Shown here: positions 34,637 to 44,195 of the stretch, in pieces
How positions within the stretch are numbered: the stretch's first letter is position 1
Layout of the letters: every line of letters begins with the position of its first letter
NCBI GenBank assembly: GCA_036556425.1
Contig: DATBJJ010000077.1
Span: 1-64,000, forward strand
DNA from: DATBJJ01 sp036556425
Lineage (GTDB): Bacteria; Acidobacteriota; Vicinamibacteria; Vicinamibacterales; 2-12-FULL-66-21
Direction: 5' to 3'
Length of the DNA: 64,000 bases
The notes under the pieces: model-generated
Databases searched by the model: none
The model's input: the letters and a program-made list of their open reading frames with translations, nothing else
What the model was told of the DNA's origin: nothing
Translations under genes and position numbers: made by a program

Positions 34637-37612
34637 ATGATTTATAGGGACATTTCGACCGGCCGGCAGGGAACGTCGTTTGCTTCGGCCGACGCGGGAA
34701 TCCCCTTGCCTGCCGCCAGCCTCCCGCGCGTGAGCCGAAGCGCTCTCCTCCGGGCCGTCGCCCAGCTCGCCGTCGTGGCCTGCCTCGTCGTCCTCGCCGC
34801 GCTGAACATCTCGGTCAAGGGATGGACCGAGATGGAGGACGGCGTGCTGTGGGTGGCGAACGGCAACGACGTCATGGCGAGCGTGATAGCGGAAGGCTCG
34901 CCGGGCGCCGCCGCGGGATTGCGGCCGGGCGACCTGGTCCTGAAGATCGGCGAGCGGCAGATTCTCACGCCGAACGACGTCGTCTCGGTGCTGCACAGCA
35001 CCGGCTCCGGCACGGCGCTCGACTACGTCGTCGTGCGTCATGGCGCGGCGGGCACCGATCCGGATCTCCTCACGATCCACGTCTCCGGCATTCCCACGGG
35101 ATCGCACTGGCTATATCTCGCGCTCGCGGGCGTTGGTCTGTTCTCGCTCTTCGTCGGCGCGGCCGTCCGCCTGCGGCGTCCGGAGAATCAAGCGACGCTG
35201 CACTTCTTCTGGCTGTCGATCGCGTTCTTCGGCGCGCTGACGTTCTCGGACAGCGGGCGGTTCGATCGGCTCGATTGGGTGTTCTACTGGGGCGACGCCG
35301 TGGCGCGGCTCCTGCTGCCGCCGCTCTTCGTGCACTTCGCGCTCGTGTTCCCCGAACGGCCGGACAGTTGGGCGAAGAGCGACAGCGGACGAACGATGCT
35401 GCCGCTGCTGTATCTGCCCGCGCTCCTCCTTGGCGGCGCGGAGGTCGCGGCGATCCTTCGAGGCGATCGTCAAGGCGACGTGCTCACCAACGTCGTCACG
35501 TTCGTCGAGCACGCGAAGCTGCTCTATCTCGCGCTGTGCCTCGTCGGCGGCCTCGTGATCATGACGCGCGCGCTCTATCGCGTGCGGTCGGTGACGGCGC
35601 GCCGCCAGCTGCGGTGGATCGTGTGGGGCACGGGCCTCGGCGCGATGCCGTTCGTCTTCGGCTACGCGCTGCCGTTTGCGCTCGGGTTCGTTCCGCCGCG
35701 CGCGTTCGAGCTGACGGCCGTGCTCCTCGGCCTCGTGCCGCTTGCCTTCGCGTCCGCGATCATCCGCTACCGGTTGATGGACGTCGAGGTCATCATCAAG
35801 CGCGGCTTGGTGTATGCGGCGGCGATTGCCGCGATCGCGGCCTTCTATGCAATTCTGCTTCGCCTCGCCGAGCAGGTGTTCCCGAGCGATCCCTCGAGAA
35901 CCGGTCCGAACACCGTCGTCGCGTTCCTCGCGACGCTGGTGCTGGTGCTGCTCGCGCGTCCGGTGAAGAACGCGATTCAGACCGGGCTCGATCGCGTGTA
36001 CTACCGCGATCGATACGACTATCGGCGCGCGCTCGTCGGCTTCGCGCGCGACCTCAACAGCGATCTCGATCTGTTCCGCTTGAGCGAGCGTCTCGTGCGC
36101 CGCGTGACCGAAACGCTCCTCGTCGATCGCATGGCGCTCATGCTCGCGCCGCCGACGCCGGCGCCGGACGCGCAGTTCGTCACGATCGCTCACGCGGGGT
36201 TCGGCGCCGAGCCTCCGGTGCTCGGCCGGAGCTCCGAGGTCGCCACGCGTCTCATCTCGGGCCACACGCTGACGCTGGACGATCCGCTCGCGCAGCGCCG
36301 GCTCGATTCGACCGACATCGAATTCTGGCGCGAATCCGGGATCCACTACTTCGTGCCGTGCGTCTCGAAGGAAGGGACGATCGCGGTGATGGCGCTCGGA
36401 CGCAAGTCGAGCGCGGAGCCTCTGTCGAGCGAAGACATGGCGCTGCTCGCCGCGGTGGCCGCGCAGGCCGCGACCGCGCTCGAGAACGGCCGTCTCTACC
36501 GGCAGTTGACCGTCAAGGCCGACGAGCTCGAGCGGATGCGCGAGTTCAGCGAGAACATTCTCGAATCGCTGAACGATGGTCTTGCCGTCGTCGATCGCGA
36601 CGATCGCATCGTGCGCTGGAACCGCAGGCTCGAGGAGCTCTACGGCATCCGCCACGAAGCGGCGGTCGGCCGCCGGCTGGATCAGATCGTCGACGAAGGG
36701 TTCTTCGAGATCCTTCGCTCGGGCCGGCGCGAATCGCCGGATGGCGCGGCGCTCTATCGCGTGCCGCTGTCGTCGCGGCACACGCCGCCGCGCCGGCTGC
36801 TCGTGAACGTCGCGACGACGCCGCTCAGGGACATGACCGGCGCGATAGCGGGAACGATCGTGGTCGTCGAGGATATTTCCGCCCGCGTCCAGCTCGAGGA
36901 GCAGCTGCAGATCTCGGAGAAGATGGCGTCGATCGGCCTTCTCGCCGCCGGCGTCGCGCACGAGGTCAACACGCCGCTCACCGGCATCAGCAGCTTCGTG
37001 CAGATGCTGATGCAGGGGACCGAGCCGGACGATCCGCGGACGCAGGTGCTGGAGAAGATCGAGCGTCAGACGTTCCGCGCGGCGAAGATCGTCAACGGCC
37101 TGCTGAATCTCGCGAGGCCCGCGCAGGTCGACAGCGGACCTGTGGACGTGAACGCGGTGATCAACGACGTGCTGTCGCTGCTCGAGCACCAGCTCCGCAC
37201 CGGCCGGATCCAGGTCCGCAAGGAGCTCGCTGCCGAGCCGCCGATCGTCCTGGGCATCGAGTACAAGTTGCAGCAAGTGTTCTTGAATCTCTTCCTCAAC
37301 GCGCGGGATGCGATGCCGAAAGGCGGATGGCTCACGATCGCGACGCGCGCGTCGGGCGAGACGGCGACGATTGAAGTCGGGGACACCGGCTCGGGAATCC
37401 CGGTCGATCAGCTGTCGCGCATTTACGATCCGTTCTTCACGACAAAGGACATCGGCAAGGGCACGGGCCTCGGCCTGTCGATCACGTACGGCATCGTGCA
37501 AGAGCACGGCGGCGCGATTACCTGCGACAGCTCGCCCGGCCAAGGCACGCGCTTCTCGCTCACGCTTCCGCTCGCGGCGGGCCGCACCCAAGCAGGCTCC
37601 GTCACCAGATGA
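34637..37612 (+). CDS. Membrane sensor histidine kinase with PDZ, GAF and PAS domains
   Basis: A 991-residue sensor. After a first membrane helix near residues 35-55, residues 60-135 form a PDZ-like domain outside the membrane (AEGSPGAAAGLRPGDLVLKIG). About seven more helices follow up to residue 440, then a GAF domain near 470-620, a PAS domain near 635-750, a phosphoacceptor helix with His775 in AAGVAHEVNTPL, and an ATPase domain with NARDAMPKGG, GDTGSGIP and GKGTGLGLS. It would phosphorylate the response regulator whose ATG overlaps its stop. A PDZ domain suggests sensing of exposed protein C-termini. The start is uncertain as no clear ribosome-binding site is seen. Confidence 0.85.
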   Translation: MIYRDISTGRQGTSFASADAGIPLPAASLPRVSRSALLRAVAQLAVVACLVVLAALNISVKGWTEMEDGVLWVANGNDVMASVIAEGSPGAAAGLRPGDLVLKIGERQILTPNDVVSVLHSTGSGTALDYVVVRHGAAGTDPDLLTIHVSGIPTGSHWLYLALAGVGLFSLFVGAAVRLRRPENQATLHFFWLSIAFFGALTFSDSGRFDRLDWVFYWGDAVARLLLPPLFVHFALVFPERPDSWAKSDSGRTMLPLLYLPALLLGGAEVAAILRGDRQGDVLTNVVTFVEHAKLLYLALCLVGGLVIMTRALYRVRSVTARRQLRWIVWGTGLGAMPFVFGYALPFALGFVPPRAFELTAVLLGLVPLAFASAIIRYRLMDVEVIIKRGLVYAAAIAAIAAFYAILLRLAEQVFPSDPSRTGPNTVVAFLATLVLVLLARPVKNAIQTGLDRVYYRDRYDYRRALVGFARDLNSDLDLFRLSERLVRRVTETLLVDRMALMLAPPTPAPDAQFVTIAHAGFGAEPPVLGRSSEVATRLISGHTLTLDDPLAQRRLDSTDIEFWRESGIHYFVPCVSKEGTIAVMALGRKSSAEPLSSEDMALLAAVAAQAATALENGRLYRQLTVKADELERMREFSENILESLNDGLAVVDRDDRIVRWNRRLEELYGIRHEAAVGRRLDQIVDEGFFEILRSGRRESPDGAALYRVPLSSRHTPPRRLLVNVATTPLRDMTGAIAGTIVVVEDISARVQLEEQLQISEKMASIGLLAAGVAHEVNTPLTGISSFVQMLMQGTEPDDPRTQVLEKIERQTFRAAKIVNGLLNLARPAQVDSGPVDVNAVINDVLSLLEHQLRTGRIQVRKELAAEPPIVLGIEYKLQQVFLNLFLNARDAMPKGGWLTIATRASGETATIEVGDTGSGIPVDQLSRIYDPFFTTKDIGKGTGLGLSITYGIVQEHGGAITCDSSPGQGTRFSLTLPLAAGRTQAGSVTR

Positions 37613-39042
37613 ATCGCACCGGCACCATTCTGGTCATCGACGACGAGGAGATCATGCGCGAGATCCTCGAGGCGCTGCTGACGCGCGAGGGGTACGTCGT
37701 ACGCCTCGCCGCCGACGCCGCGGCGGGACTCGAGCTCGCGCGCACGGTACCCTTCGACGCCGCCATCGTCGACATCATGATGCCTGGGATGGACGGCATG
37801 GCCGCGCTCGACGAGCTGAAGAAGATCGACGACGACCTGCCGGTCATCATGATCACCGCGTTCGCGTCGGTCGAGAGCGCGATCAATGCGATCAAGCGCG
37901 GCGCGTTCCACTACATCATGAAGCCGTTCAAGAACGACGAGGTGCTTGCGGTGCTCCGCAACGCCCTCGAGAAACGGCGTCTGGTGGCGGAGAACCGCGC
38001 GCTCCGGCAGAACCTGCAGGCGCACGCGAACCGCTTCGGCGAGATCATCGGCCGCAGCCCGCGCATGAAGCAGGTGTTCGACCTGATCATCCAGGCGGCG
38101 CCGAGCCGCTCGACGATCTTGATCAACGGCGAGAGCGGGACCGGCAAGGAGCTCGTGGCGCGGGCGCTCCACCAGCACTCGACGCGCTCGGATCGCGCGT
38201 TCATCACCGTCAACTCGGGCAACCTTCCGCCGGATCTCCTCGAGTCGAACCTGTTCGGCCACGTGAAGGGCGCGTTCACCGGCGCCATCTATCCGAAGAA
38301 GGGCCTCTTCGAGCTGGCCGACAAAGGCACGATCTTCTTCGACGAGATCGGCAACATCCCGCTCGAGACGCAAGCGAAGCTGCTGCGCGTGATTCAGGAG
38401 CGCGAGTTCATGCGGCTGGGCGGCGTCGAGACGATCAAGGTCGACGTCCGCATCATCGCGGCAACCAACGTCGAGCTGCGGCGGATGATGGAAGAGGGGA
38501 AGTTCCGCGAAGATCTGTTCTACCGGCTGCACGTCATCACGGTGCAACTGCCCGCGCTGCGCGAGCGCCGAGAGGACATCCCGCTCCTCGCGCAGCATTT
38601 CCTCGAGAAGTACGGCGTGGAGAACAACAAGCCGCGCCTCGAGCTGACGCCGGAAGCGCTCGATCTCCTGCTCGAGTACGATTGGCAGGGAAACGTCCGC
38701 GAGCTCGAGAACGTCATCGAGCGCGCGGCCGTGCTGACATCAGGACCGCGGATCGACGTCGACCTCGTGCCGGACCACGTCCGCAACAGCCGCCGCTTCC
38801 AGATGCCGCAGTTCATCGTGCCGCCCGAGGGGATCTCGTATCGCGACGCGGAGATCGCGTTTCAGCGCGGGTTGATCGAGTCGGCGCTCGAGCAGGCCGG
38901 CGGCGTCCAGAAGCGCGCCGCGGAGCTCCTGCAGATCAAGCCGACGACGCTGAACGAGATGATCAAGCGGCACGACATCCGCCCGCGCCGCAAGCGCGCG
39001 GGGCAGCCGATCGACGAAGAAGTGTCCGTGGACAGCGATTAG
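37609..39042 (+). CDS. NtrC-family sigma-54-dependent response regulator
   Basis: A 477-residue regulator. The receiver domain has phosphoacceptor Asp55 in VDIMMPGMDG. The AAA+ domain has Walker A GESGTGKE at 174-181, the sigma-54 contact loop GAFTGA at 221-226 and Walker B GTIFFDEI at 240-247. The C-terminal helix-turn-helix includes KRAAELLQIKPTTLNEMIKRH. It activates promoters used by RNA polymerase with sigma-54. Translation is coupled to the kinase by ATGA. Its targets are unknown: I found no convincing -24/-12 promoter in the gaps of this window. It converges with the glycosyltransferase at 39039, the two stops overlapping by 4 nt. Confidence 0.95.
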   Translation: MNRTGTILVIDDEEIMREILEALLTREGYVVRLAADAAAGLELARTVPFDAAIVDIMMPGMDGMAALDELKKIDDDLPVIMITAFASVESAINAIKRGAFHYIMKPFKNDEVLAVLRNALEKRRLVAENRALRQNLQAHANRFGEIIGRSPRMKQVFDLIIQAAPSRSTILINGESGTGKELVARALHQHSTRSDRAFITVNSGNLPPDLLESNLFGHVKGAFTGAIYPKKGLFELADKGTIFFDEIGNIPLETQAKLLRVIQEREFMRLGGVETIKVDVRIIAATNVELRRMMEEGKFREDLFYRLHVITVQLPALRERREDIPLLAQHFLEKYGVENNKPRLELTPEALDLLLEYDWQGNVRELENVIERAAVLTSGPRIDVDLVPDHVRNSRRFQMPQFIVPPEGISYRDAEIAFQRGLIESALEQAGGVQKRAAELLQIKPTTLNEMIKRHDIRPRRKRAGQPIDEEVSVDSD

Positions 39043-40349
39043 AGGCTGCGAATCAGCGCTTTCTGATTGCTGCGCAGCCGAGCGAACATCTGCTCGTACT
39101 TCCCGAGAATCACGTCCCACCGATAGTTCTGCCGCACGTACCGCCTGCCGTTGCGTCCCATGGATTCTCGAAGATGTGGATCCGCGATCAGCAGCCGCAG
39201 GCATTCGGTGAACTCGTCGCGGTCGGCGTAGTACAAGCCGGCGTTGCTCTTGTGGCAGTGATCGACGAGGACTTCGCTGCGCGCGTTCGCGAGGATCGGC
39301 GTGCCGACGGCGAATGACTCGAGCGCGAGCAGCGAGAGGCTCTCGTAGGGAGAGGGCACGACGACGACTGTTGCGGCTTCGAGAGCCTGGAGCCGCTCTT
39401 GATCCGAGAGGCGCCCCGCGAACCGGATGAAGGGCTCCTCGGGCAGCGGCATCAGCTTCACGCCCATCAGCACGAGCGACGCGTCGCCGCCATCCTGCAC
39501 GTAGCTGCTGAAGTACTCGACCAGCTCCTCGCACCCCTTGCCGGGATCGATCCGGCCGCCGTAGAGCGCGACAGGCCCGTGCAGGCGGTGGCGCCGGCGG
39601 AACATCGTCCCGCGCTGCGCGAGGTGCGGCCGGAAGCTCGGCGAATCGTCGGCCGGCGGCGTCTCGTCGCCGCTTTCCGGCCCGTCGTCCGTGTGCGAGG
39701 GCTCGCTCGAGTTGCGGTCGCGCGCCCATCCCTGGCTCGCGGGCAGATCGACGCCGCAGCCGACCGTCTGTTCCTCGACCGCCCGAATCGAGAAATGCGT
39801 CGTCAAAAACTTGCGCTCGACCTCGGTGTTGTACGCGATGCCGGCCGGGAGGCTGAACAGCTCTTTGTAGACGTCGAGGTGAATCGCCGGCTCGTCGTGC
39901 GCCGTCGGCACGAGGATGCTCTTGTGCGGCGCGACGCGCATGCCGAGCACGGTCGGCGCGTAGAGATACGTGAAGAAGATCAGCATGTCGTACTGCTGCT
40001 GGTTGCGATCGAGATACTCGAGCAGCGCCGGGCACCACGGTCCCTGCTGGCGGAGCCACTCGCTCTCCTCCTCGCGCGTATGCTTGTTGGTGAAGATCCA
40101 CTCGGAGTACCGGTTGAACGCGTGGATGTCGCGCGTGCGCGCGTTCGCGAACCGGCGGACGGTGACGCTCCGGATACGGTCCGAGCCTTCAGCGTACTCG
40201 TTCTTCCACGACACGTAGTCGGCCGCGCAGGTCGTGAGCACTTCGACTTGGTGCTTCGGCGCGAGCCGCTCGGCGATGAGCCGGCAGTGATATTCGGATC
40301 CGCCGAGAATTTCCGCGCCGTAGCGCTGGACGATGAATGCGATTCTCAT
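39039..40349 (-). CDS. Family 4 glycosyltransferase, copy A of the RYGAE type
   Basis: A 436-residue GT-B glycosyltransferase. It starts with FIVQRYGAEILGGSEYH, shared with the protein at 42879-44195, and has the donor-site segments YGGRIDPGKGCEEL and PSPYESLSLLALESFAVG, whose glutamates bind the nucleotide sugar. Between its two domains lies an acidic, low-complexity insert (about residues 200-245, RDRNSSEPSHTDDGPESG) that the paralogue lacks. It probably extends an exopolysaccharide or O-antigen-like chain. It is transcribed separately from the three other GT4 genes, which lie beyond a multi-hairpin element. Confidence 0.87.
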   Translation of the reverse strand: MRIAFIVQRYGAEILGGSEYHCRLIAERLAPKHQVEVLTTCAADYVSWKNEYAEGSDRIRSVTVRRFANARTRDIHAFNRYSEWIFTNKHTREEESEWLRQQGPWCPALLEYLDRNQQQYDMLIFFTYLYAPTVLGMRVAPHKSILVPTAHDEPAIHLDVYKELFSLPAGIAYNTEVERKFLTTHFSIRAVEEQTVGCGVDLPASQGWARDRNSSEPSHTDDGPESGDETPPADDSPSFRPHLAQRGTMFRRRHRLHGPVALYGGRIDPGKGCEELVEYFSSYVQDGGDASLVLMGVKLMPLPEEPFIRFAGRLSDQERLQALEAATVVVVPSPYESLSLLALESFAVGTPILANARSEVLVDHCHKSNAGLYYADRDEFTECLRLLIADPHLRESMGRNGRRYVRQNYRWDVILGKYEQMFARLRSNQKALIRSL

Positions 40350-40356
40350 CTATCAC

Positions 40357-40521
40357 CCGAGGGGCTTCGCCCCTCGGACTCCCCTGGGCGCTCTCTCGCG
40401 CGCCGCTTCGTCGGCGCGCTCGGTTCGCGTGGCTCGCTCGCCATGCTCGCTCGCACCCCACGTGCGAGCTTCCACGTTCGATCCCGAAGTCCCGGGCCGG
40501 GAGCCTCTCACGCGAGGCTCC
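40357..40521. repeat. Multi-hairpin intergenic element
   Basis: Four perfect hairpins lie in 165 bp: 40357-40377 (CCGAGGGGC with GCCCCTCGG), 40398-40419 (GCGCGCCG with CGGCGCGC), 40449-40469 (GCTCGCAC with GTGCGAGC) and 40500-40521 (GGAGCCTC with GAGGCTCC). Stems are 8-9 bp with loops of 3-6 nt. The last overlaps the stop of the GT4 gene at 40508. None is followed by a T-run, so it is not an ordinary terminator; it looks like a dispersed repeat. Confidence 0.65.
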
Positions 40522-41572
40522 TCAATACTTCGCGGAGGCTCGCATCTATCCGCGCCGTGCTGAAATCCTGCAGCCGCTTGCGCTGGCCGTTTATCACGCG
40601 CGATCGCACGGACCGATCGTATACGAGCAGGCCGAGCATCTCCGCCGCCATCTCGAGATCTTTCGGCGCGAACAGCACGCCGGCGCCGCCGAGCGTCTCG
40701 GGCACCGCGCCGGCGGCGTACGCCAGGATGGGGACGTCCGCGGACATGGCCTCCACGAGGGGCACGCAGAATCCCTCGTGCTCGCTCAGCGAGACGTAGG
40801 CGTCAGCCCAGCGGTAGAACGCGCCGAGATCCTCGTCGGGGACTGGGCCCGTGAACCAGAACCGGTCCGGCAGCATGCGAAACTCCGCGATCATCGCGCG
40901 GATCTGCGCGTAGTACGAGGGCACGCCGTCGTAGCGGCCGACGAAGATGAAGCGATAGTAGCTGTCGACGTATCGCTTGTAGACTTCCGCCAGGCGGATG
41001 TGATCGTCGATGCGCTTGTTCGGGACGATGCGGCCGACGAAGAGGATGTTGATCAGGCCGTCGCCGAGAATCTTCTCGAGCGCGGGACGCCGCGGCGCTT
41101 CGGTGATTCGAGCGGTGTCGACGGCAATCGGCAGCACGCCGGTCGGCGCGAAGCCGAGCGACTCGAGCTCCTGACGATTGAACTCCGAATCGCCGAGCGC
41201 GAGATCGACGCGTCCGGCGAGCGACCGCAGCTCGCTGCGCCCGAGCGCGGCGAGACGAAACAGGGCGGGCGCGTACGGCGCGAAGAACGACGCGGGCGTG
41301 ATGTTGTGGTACTGCAGGACGCGCGCGCCGCCGAGGCGCGCGAACGCGTCGGTCATCGGCGACGGCAACGCGAAGTGAAAGATCGTGACGTCGCCGCGCG
41401 TCGCGCCGGCGGACGAAAACGGAAGAACGTCGCCGCGCAGGCCGTCGTCGATCGTCAGCGCGTAGATCTCCGAGTCGTGACCGCTTCCGCGCAGCAGCTC
41501 TCGGACGCGCCGCGCGCTGTCCCCGATTGCGTCGCCCCGGTGCGCCGCTGGAACCCACTGGTTGATGATCAT
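40508..41572 (-). CDS. Family 4 glycosyltransferase, copy B of the HNIT type
   Basis: A 354-residue GT-B enzyme. LQYHNITPASFF and LALGDSEFNRQELESLGF are shared with the protein at 41569-42882, showing that the two are paralogues. Donor-site motifs are FVGRIVPNKRIDD and SEHEGFCVPLVEAM. It would add a hexose to a growing surface glycan in the cytoplasm. The ATG overlaps the stop of the upstream paralogue (ATGA). It is the last gene of the STAS-to-GT4 operon, and its stop lies in a hairpin of the multi-hairpin element. Confidence 0.88.
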   Translation of the reverse strand: MIINQWVPAAHRGDAIGDSARRVRELLRGSGHDSEIYALTIDDGLRGDVLPFSSAGATRGDVTIFHFALPSPMTDAFARLGGARVLQYHNITPASFFAPYAPALFRLAALGRSELRSLAGRVDLALGDSEFNRQELESLGFAPTGVLPIAVDTARITEAPRRPALEKILGDGLINILFVGRIVPNKRIDDHIRLAEVYKRYVDSYYRFIFVGRYDGVPSYYAQIRAMIAEFRMLPDRFWFTGPVPDEDLGAFYRWADAYVSLSEHEGFCVPLVEAMSADVPILAYAAGAVPETLGGAGVLFAPKDLEMAAEMLGLLVYDRSVRSRVINGQRKRLQDFSTARIDASLREVLRSLA

Positions 41573-42882
41573 GGTCTTCCGCGGTCCGCTGTCCGCAATC
41601 CGCGGTCCGCACGCGGCGGTTCGTGGGGACTGGGGGTTTTGCCGGCCGCGGGCAGCGAACCCCGGGCAGCGTCGGGCTCTTCGGGAAGCGCCTTGAACAG
41701 CGCCGGTCGGAACTGCCTCAATTCCTCGAGCCGTTCCGCCTGGTCGAACTGCGCCCAGAAATCCCAGGGGACATCCGGAGCCGCGCGCGGCGGACGCTGC
41801 CGGACGCCGTCGACGAAGCGCAGGAGCGTCTCGCCGAAGTTTCGCGAGAGCAATCGCTGCAGCGCCGCGTCCTGCGACTGGAGCACCGCGTCCTCGAGCG
41901 CCGGATCGTCGAGCACCGCGTGCATGAGCTGCGCGATGTCGAACGGATCCGTCGTGTCATAGAGCACGCCGCCGCCATCCATCGTCGCCGGCACGGCGGT
42001 CGACGCATACGCGAGTACAGGCACCCGCTTGTAGAACGCCTCCACGATCGGCACGCAGAAGCCCTCGTGCGCGCTCGCGCAGAGAAACAGATCCGCGACG
42101 TCGTAGAGCGCCGTCAGCTCCTCGTTCGAGATGTGGCCGGTGAAGTGCACGTCCGGCGTGCCGAGCCGCGCGATCAGTTGCTGCAGCATCGCGAGGTAGC
42201 GTTCGAAGCCGCCGTACGAGCCGACGAGTATCAGGCGCGCGCGCGGATTGTGCCGCGACCGGTACACGTGGAACGCGCGGATGATCGTCTCGAATCGCTT
42301 GTTCGGGATGACGCGGCCCACGAACATCACGTTCGTCCACCCATCGTCGAAATCCGACGAGAGGAACGTGTTCGGCTCGCCGTGCAAATGGCTGAAGTCA
42401 GGGACGACTGGAAGCACGCCCGAGGTGGGAAACCCCAGCGCCTCCAGCTCGAGGCGGTTGTACTCCGAATCGCCGAGCGCGAGCTCCGATCGCCCGATGT
42501 AGGCGGTGAGCTCCCGCCGGCCGCGGAAGCACAGCTTCACGAGATCGCGGTGGATGCCGACGAAGTACTCCGGCGGCGTGATGTTGTGATAGACGAGCGC
42601 CATCTTGCCCGGGAGCGCGTACGCCGTGCGCGACGCGCGCGATCCGATCGAGAAATGGTGGACGAGCACGTCGTCGGGCGCGATCGCGCCGACCATCTCG
42701 CGATAGTCGATCGTCAGATCCTCGAGCCGGGGATCCGCGGTCTCGACGAAGATCTCGGAGTCGAAGCCTGCGCCGCGCAGGACGCGCTGAATCCCGAGGA
42801 CTTCGTGCCCGATCGCGTCGCCGTAGCCGAGCGTCGCGAGCACCTGATGAACGCGCGGACGGCGCCCTCCGCGGATCGTCAT
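41569..42882 (-). CDS. Family 4 glycosyltransferase, copy C of the HNIT type
   Basis: A 437-residue GT-B enzyme, paralogous to the next gene downstream. Shared blocks are VYHNITPPEYF, LALGDSEYNRLELEALGF, FVGRVIPNKRFE and AHEGFCVPIVEAF. It carries an extra C-terminal tail of about 80 residues, proline- and arginine-rich, that the shorter paralogue lacks. The ATG at 42882 is fixed by a 4-nt overlap with the previous GT4 stop and is the first start in front of the Rossmann fold. It likely acts on the same glycan as its neighbours. Confidence 0.87.
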   Translation of the reverse strand: MTIRGGRRPRVHQVLATLGYGDAIGHEVLGIQRVLRGAGFDSEIFVETADPRLEDLTIDYREMVGAIAPDDVLVHHFSIGSRASRTAYALPGKMALVYHNITPPEYFVGIHRDLVKLCFRGRRELTAYIGRSELALGDSEYNRLELEALGFPTSGVLPVVPDFSHLHGEPNTFLSSDFDDGWTNVMFVGRVIPNKRFETIIRAFHVYRSRHNPRARLILVGSYGGFERYLAMLQQLIARLGTPDVHFTGHISNEELTALYDVADLFLCASAHEGFCVPIVEAFYKRVPVLAYASTAVPATMDGGGVLYDTTDPFDIAQLMHAVLDDPALEDAVLQSQDAALQRLLSRNFGETLLRFVDGVRQRPPRAAPDVPWDFWAQFDQAERLEELRQFRPALFKALPEEPDAARGSLPAAGKTPSPHEPPRADRGLRTADRGRP

Positions 42883-44195
42883 GCGGTGCGATCCTGACGC
42901 GCGTCGGGGACCGCGGCGCCCGACGGCAGCCGCGCGAGCACCTCGCTCGCCGGCGGCAGCGTGCGCGCGCGACGCGCCATCCATCCCGGCAGCGGCTCGA
43001 CGGCCGCGCGGCGCGGACCGCGCTCCTCCTTCTTCAGGAACTCGAACATGTCGAGGTACTTCTTCTCGATCACCGGCCACGCGTAGTGCCGCGCGAAGTA
43101 CTCCCGACCGTTCCTGCCAAGGCGCACGTTCAGCGGACCGTTCGACTCGAGCGAGTACAACGTCTCCGCGAATTCCTCATAGCTCTCGTAGTAGAGCCCG
43201 GCGTTGCTGCGGATGCACTGGCCCTTCAGGACGTCGCACCGGCCGTTCGCGAGAACGGGACGGCCCAAGGCCCACGCCTCGAGCGCCACCATCGACAGGC
43301 TCTCGAAGTACGACGGCATGATCAGGAGATCGGCCGCGGCAAGCGCGTCGAACTTGTCCTCGTCCGAGAGATAGCCGAGATGATGGATGCGATGATGCGA
43401 TGGAACGGGAATGATCGCTTTCCCGATCAGCGCGAGATCGAGGCCGCGCGGGAACGTTCTCGCGTAGCGCTGGAAGTACTCGAAGAGCTCGGCGCACCCT
43501 TTGTTCTCGTCGATGCGCCCGATGTAGATCGCGAACGGACGATCGATCTTGTGGCGCCGCCGGAAGCGCGCGGGATCGGTCCGCGCCGGAACTTCCGATC
43601 CGACGCCGACCACGACGCCTGGCACGTGCTCGTTGCGCGCGGCCGCCTGAATCATCGCCCGCTCTTCGTGCGAGTTGTACATGATGCCGCGCACGCCTCT
43701 CAACACCGGCCCGAAGATCGCGAGCGCCACGGCTGGATCGCGCTCGGCCGTCGGCACGAGCACCGCCTTCGACGCGAGGCGGCGCGCGCCATGCCACGCG
43801 TGATAGTAGCGAAAGCTGAAGAGCAGGATGTAGTCGAAGGAATCCGCCGCGCGCGCGAGGTAATCCAGCATGGCCGGGCTCGCCGGCCCTTCGCTGTCGA
43901 GCCACGCGAGCTCGTCGCCGATCGAGTGCGTCTCGTCGAACACGCGCCGCGATCGCCGGCCGAACTCCGCTGGATTGCGCTCGCGCGAGACCGGGAAGCG
44001 CCGCACCGGAATGCCGTGCACGGTCTCGGTGCCGGCCGGGAGCTCGTTGCGCCAGGTCACGTAGTCGCGCGCGCACGTCGTGACGACTTCGACCTCGCCG
44101 TGCTTCGCCATGCGCTCGGCGATGTACCGCGCGTGCTGCTCCGCACCACCGTTGATCTCGGCGCCGTAGCGCTGAACGACGACCGCGAGCTTCAC
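42879..44195 (-). CDS. Family 4 glycosyltransferase, copy D of the RYGAE type
   Basis: A 438-residue GT-B enzyme. Its N-terminus VVVQRYGAEINGGAEQHARY and CARDYVTWRNELP match the glycosyltransferase at 39039-40349 closely. Donor-site motifs are YIGRIDENKGCAEL and PSYFESLSMVALEAWALG. It lacks the acidic insert of that paralogue. ATGA overlaps on both sides couple it to the basic-tailed unknown protein upstream and the next GT4 downstream. Confidence 0.88.
   Translation of the reverse strand: MKLAVVVQRYGAEINGGAEQHARYIAERMAKHGEVEVVTTCARDYVTWRNELPAGTETVHGIPVRRFPVSRERNPAEFGRRSRRVFDETHSIGDELAWLDSEGPASPAMLDYLARAADSFDYILLFSFRYYHAWHGARRLASKAVLVPTAERDPAVALAIFGPVLRGVRGIMYNSHEERAMIQAAARNEHVPGVVVGVGSEVPARTDPARFRRRHKIDRPFAIYIGRIDENKGCAELFEYFQRYARTFPRGLDLALIGKAIIPVPSHHRIHHLGYLSDEDKFDALAAADLLIMPSYFESLSMVALEAWALGRPVLANGRCDVLKGQCIRSNAGLYYESYEEFAETLYSLESNGPLNVRLGRNGREYFARHYAWPVIEKKYLDMFEFLKKEERGPRRAAVEPLPGWMARRARTLPPASEVLARLPSGAAVPDARQDRTA

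Noticed and set aside
40357..40521. Intrinsic terminators for the glycosyltransferase genes
   Set aside because: The hairpins are perfect but none is followed by a T-run on either strand.
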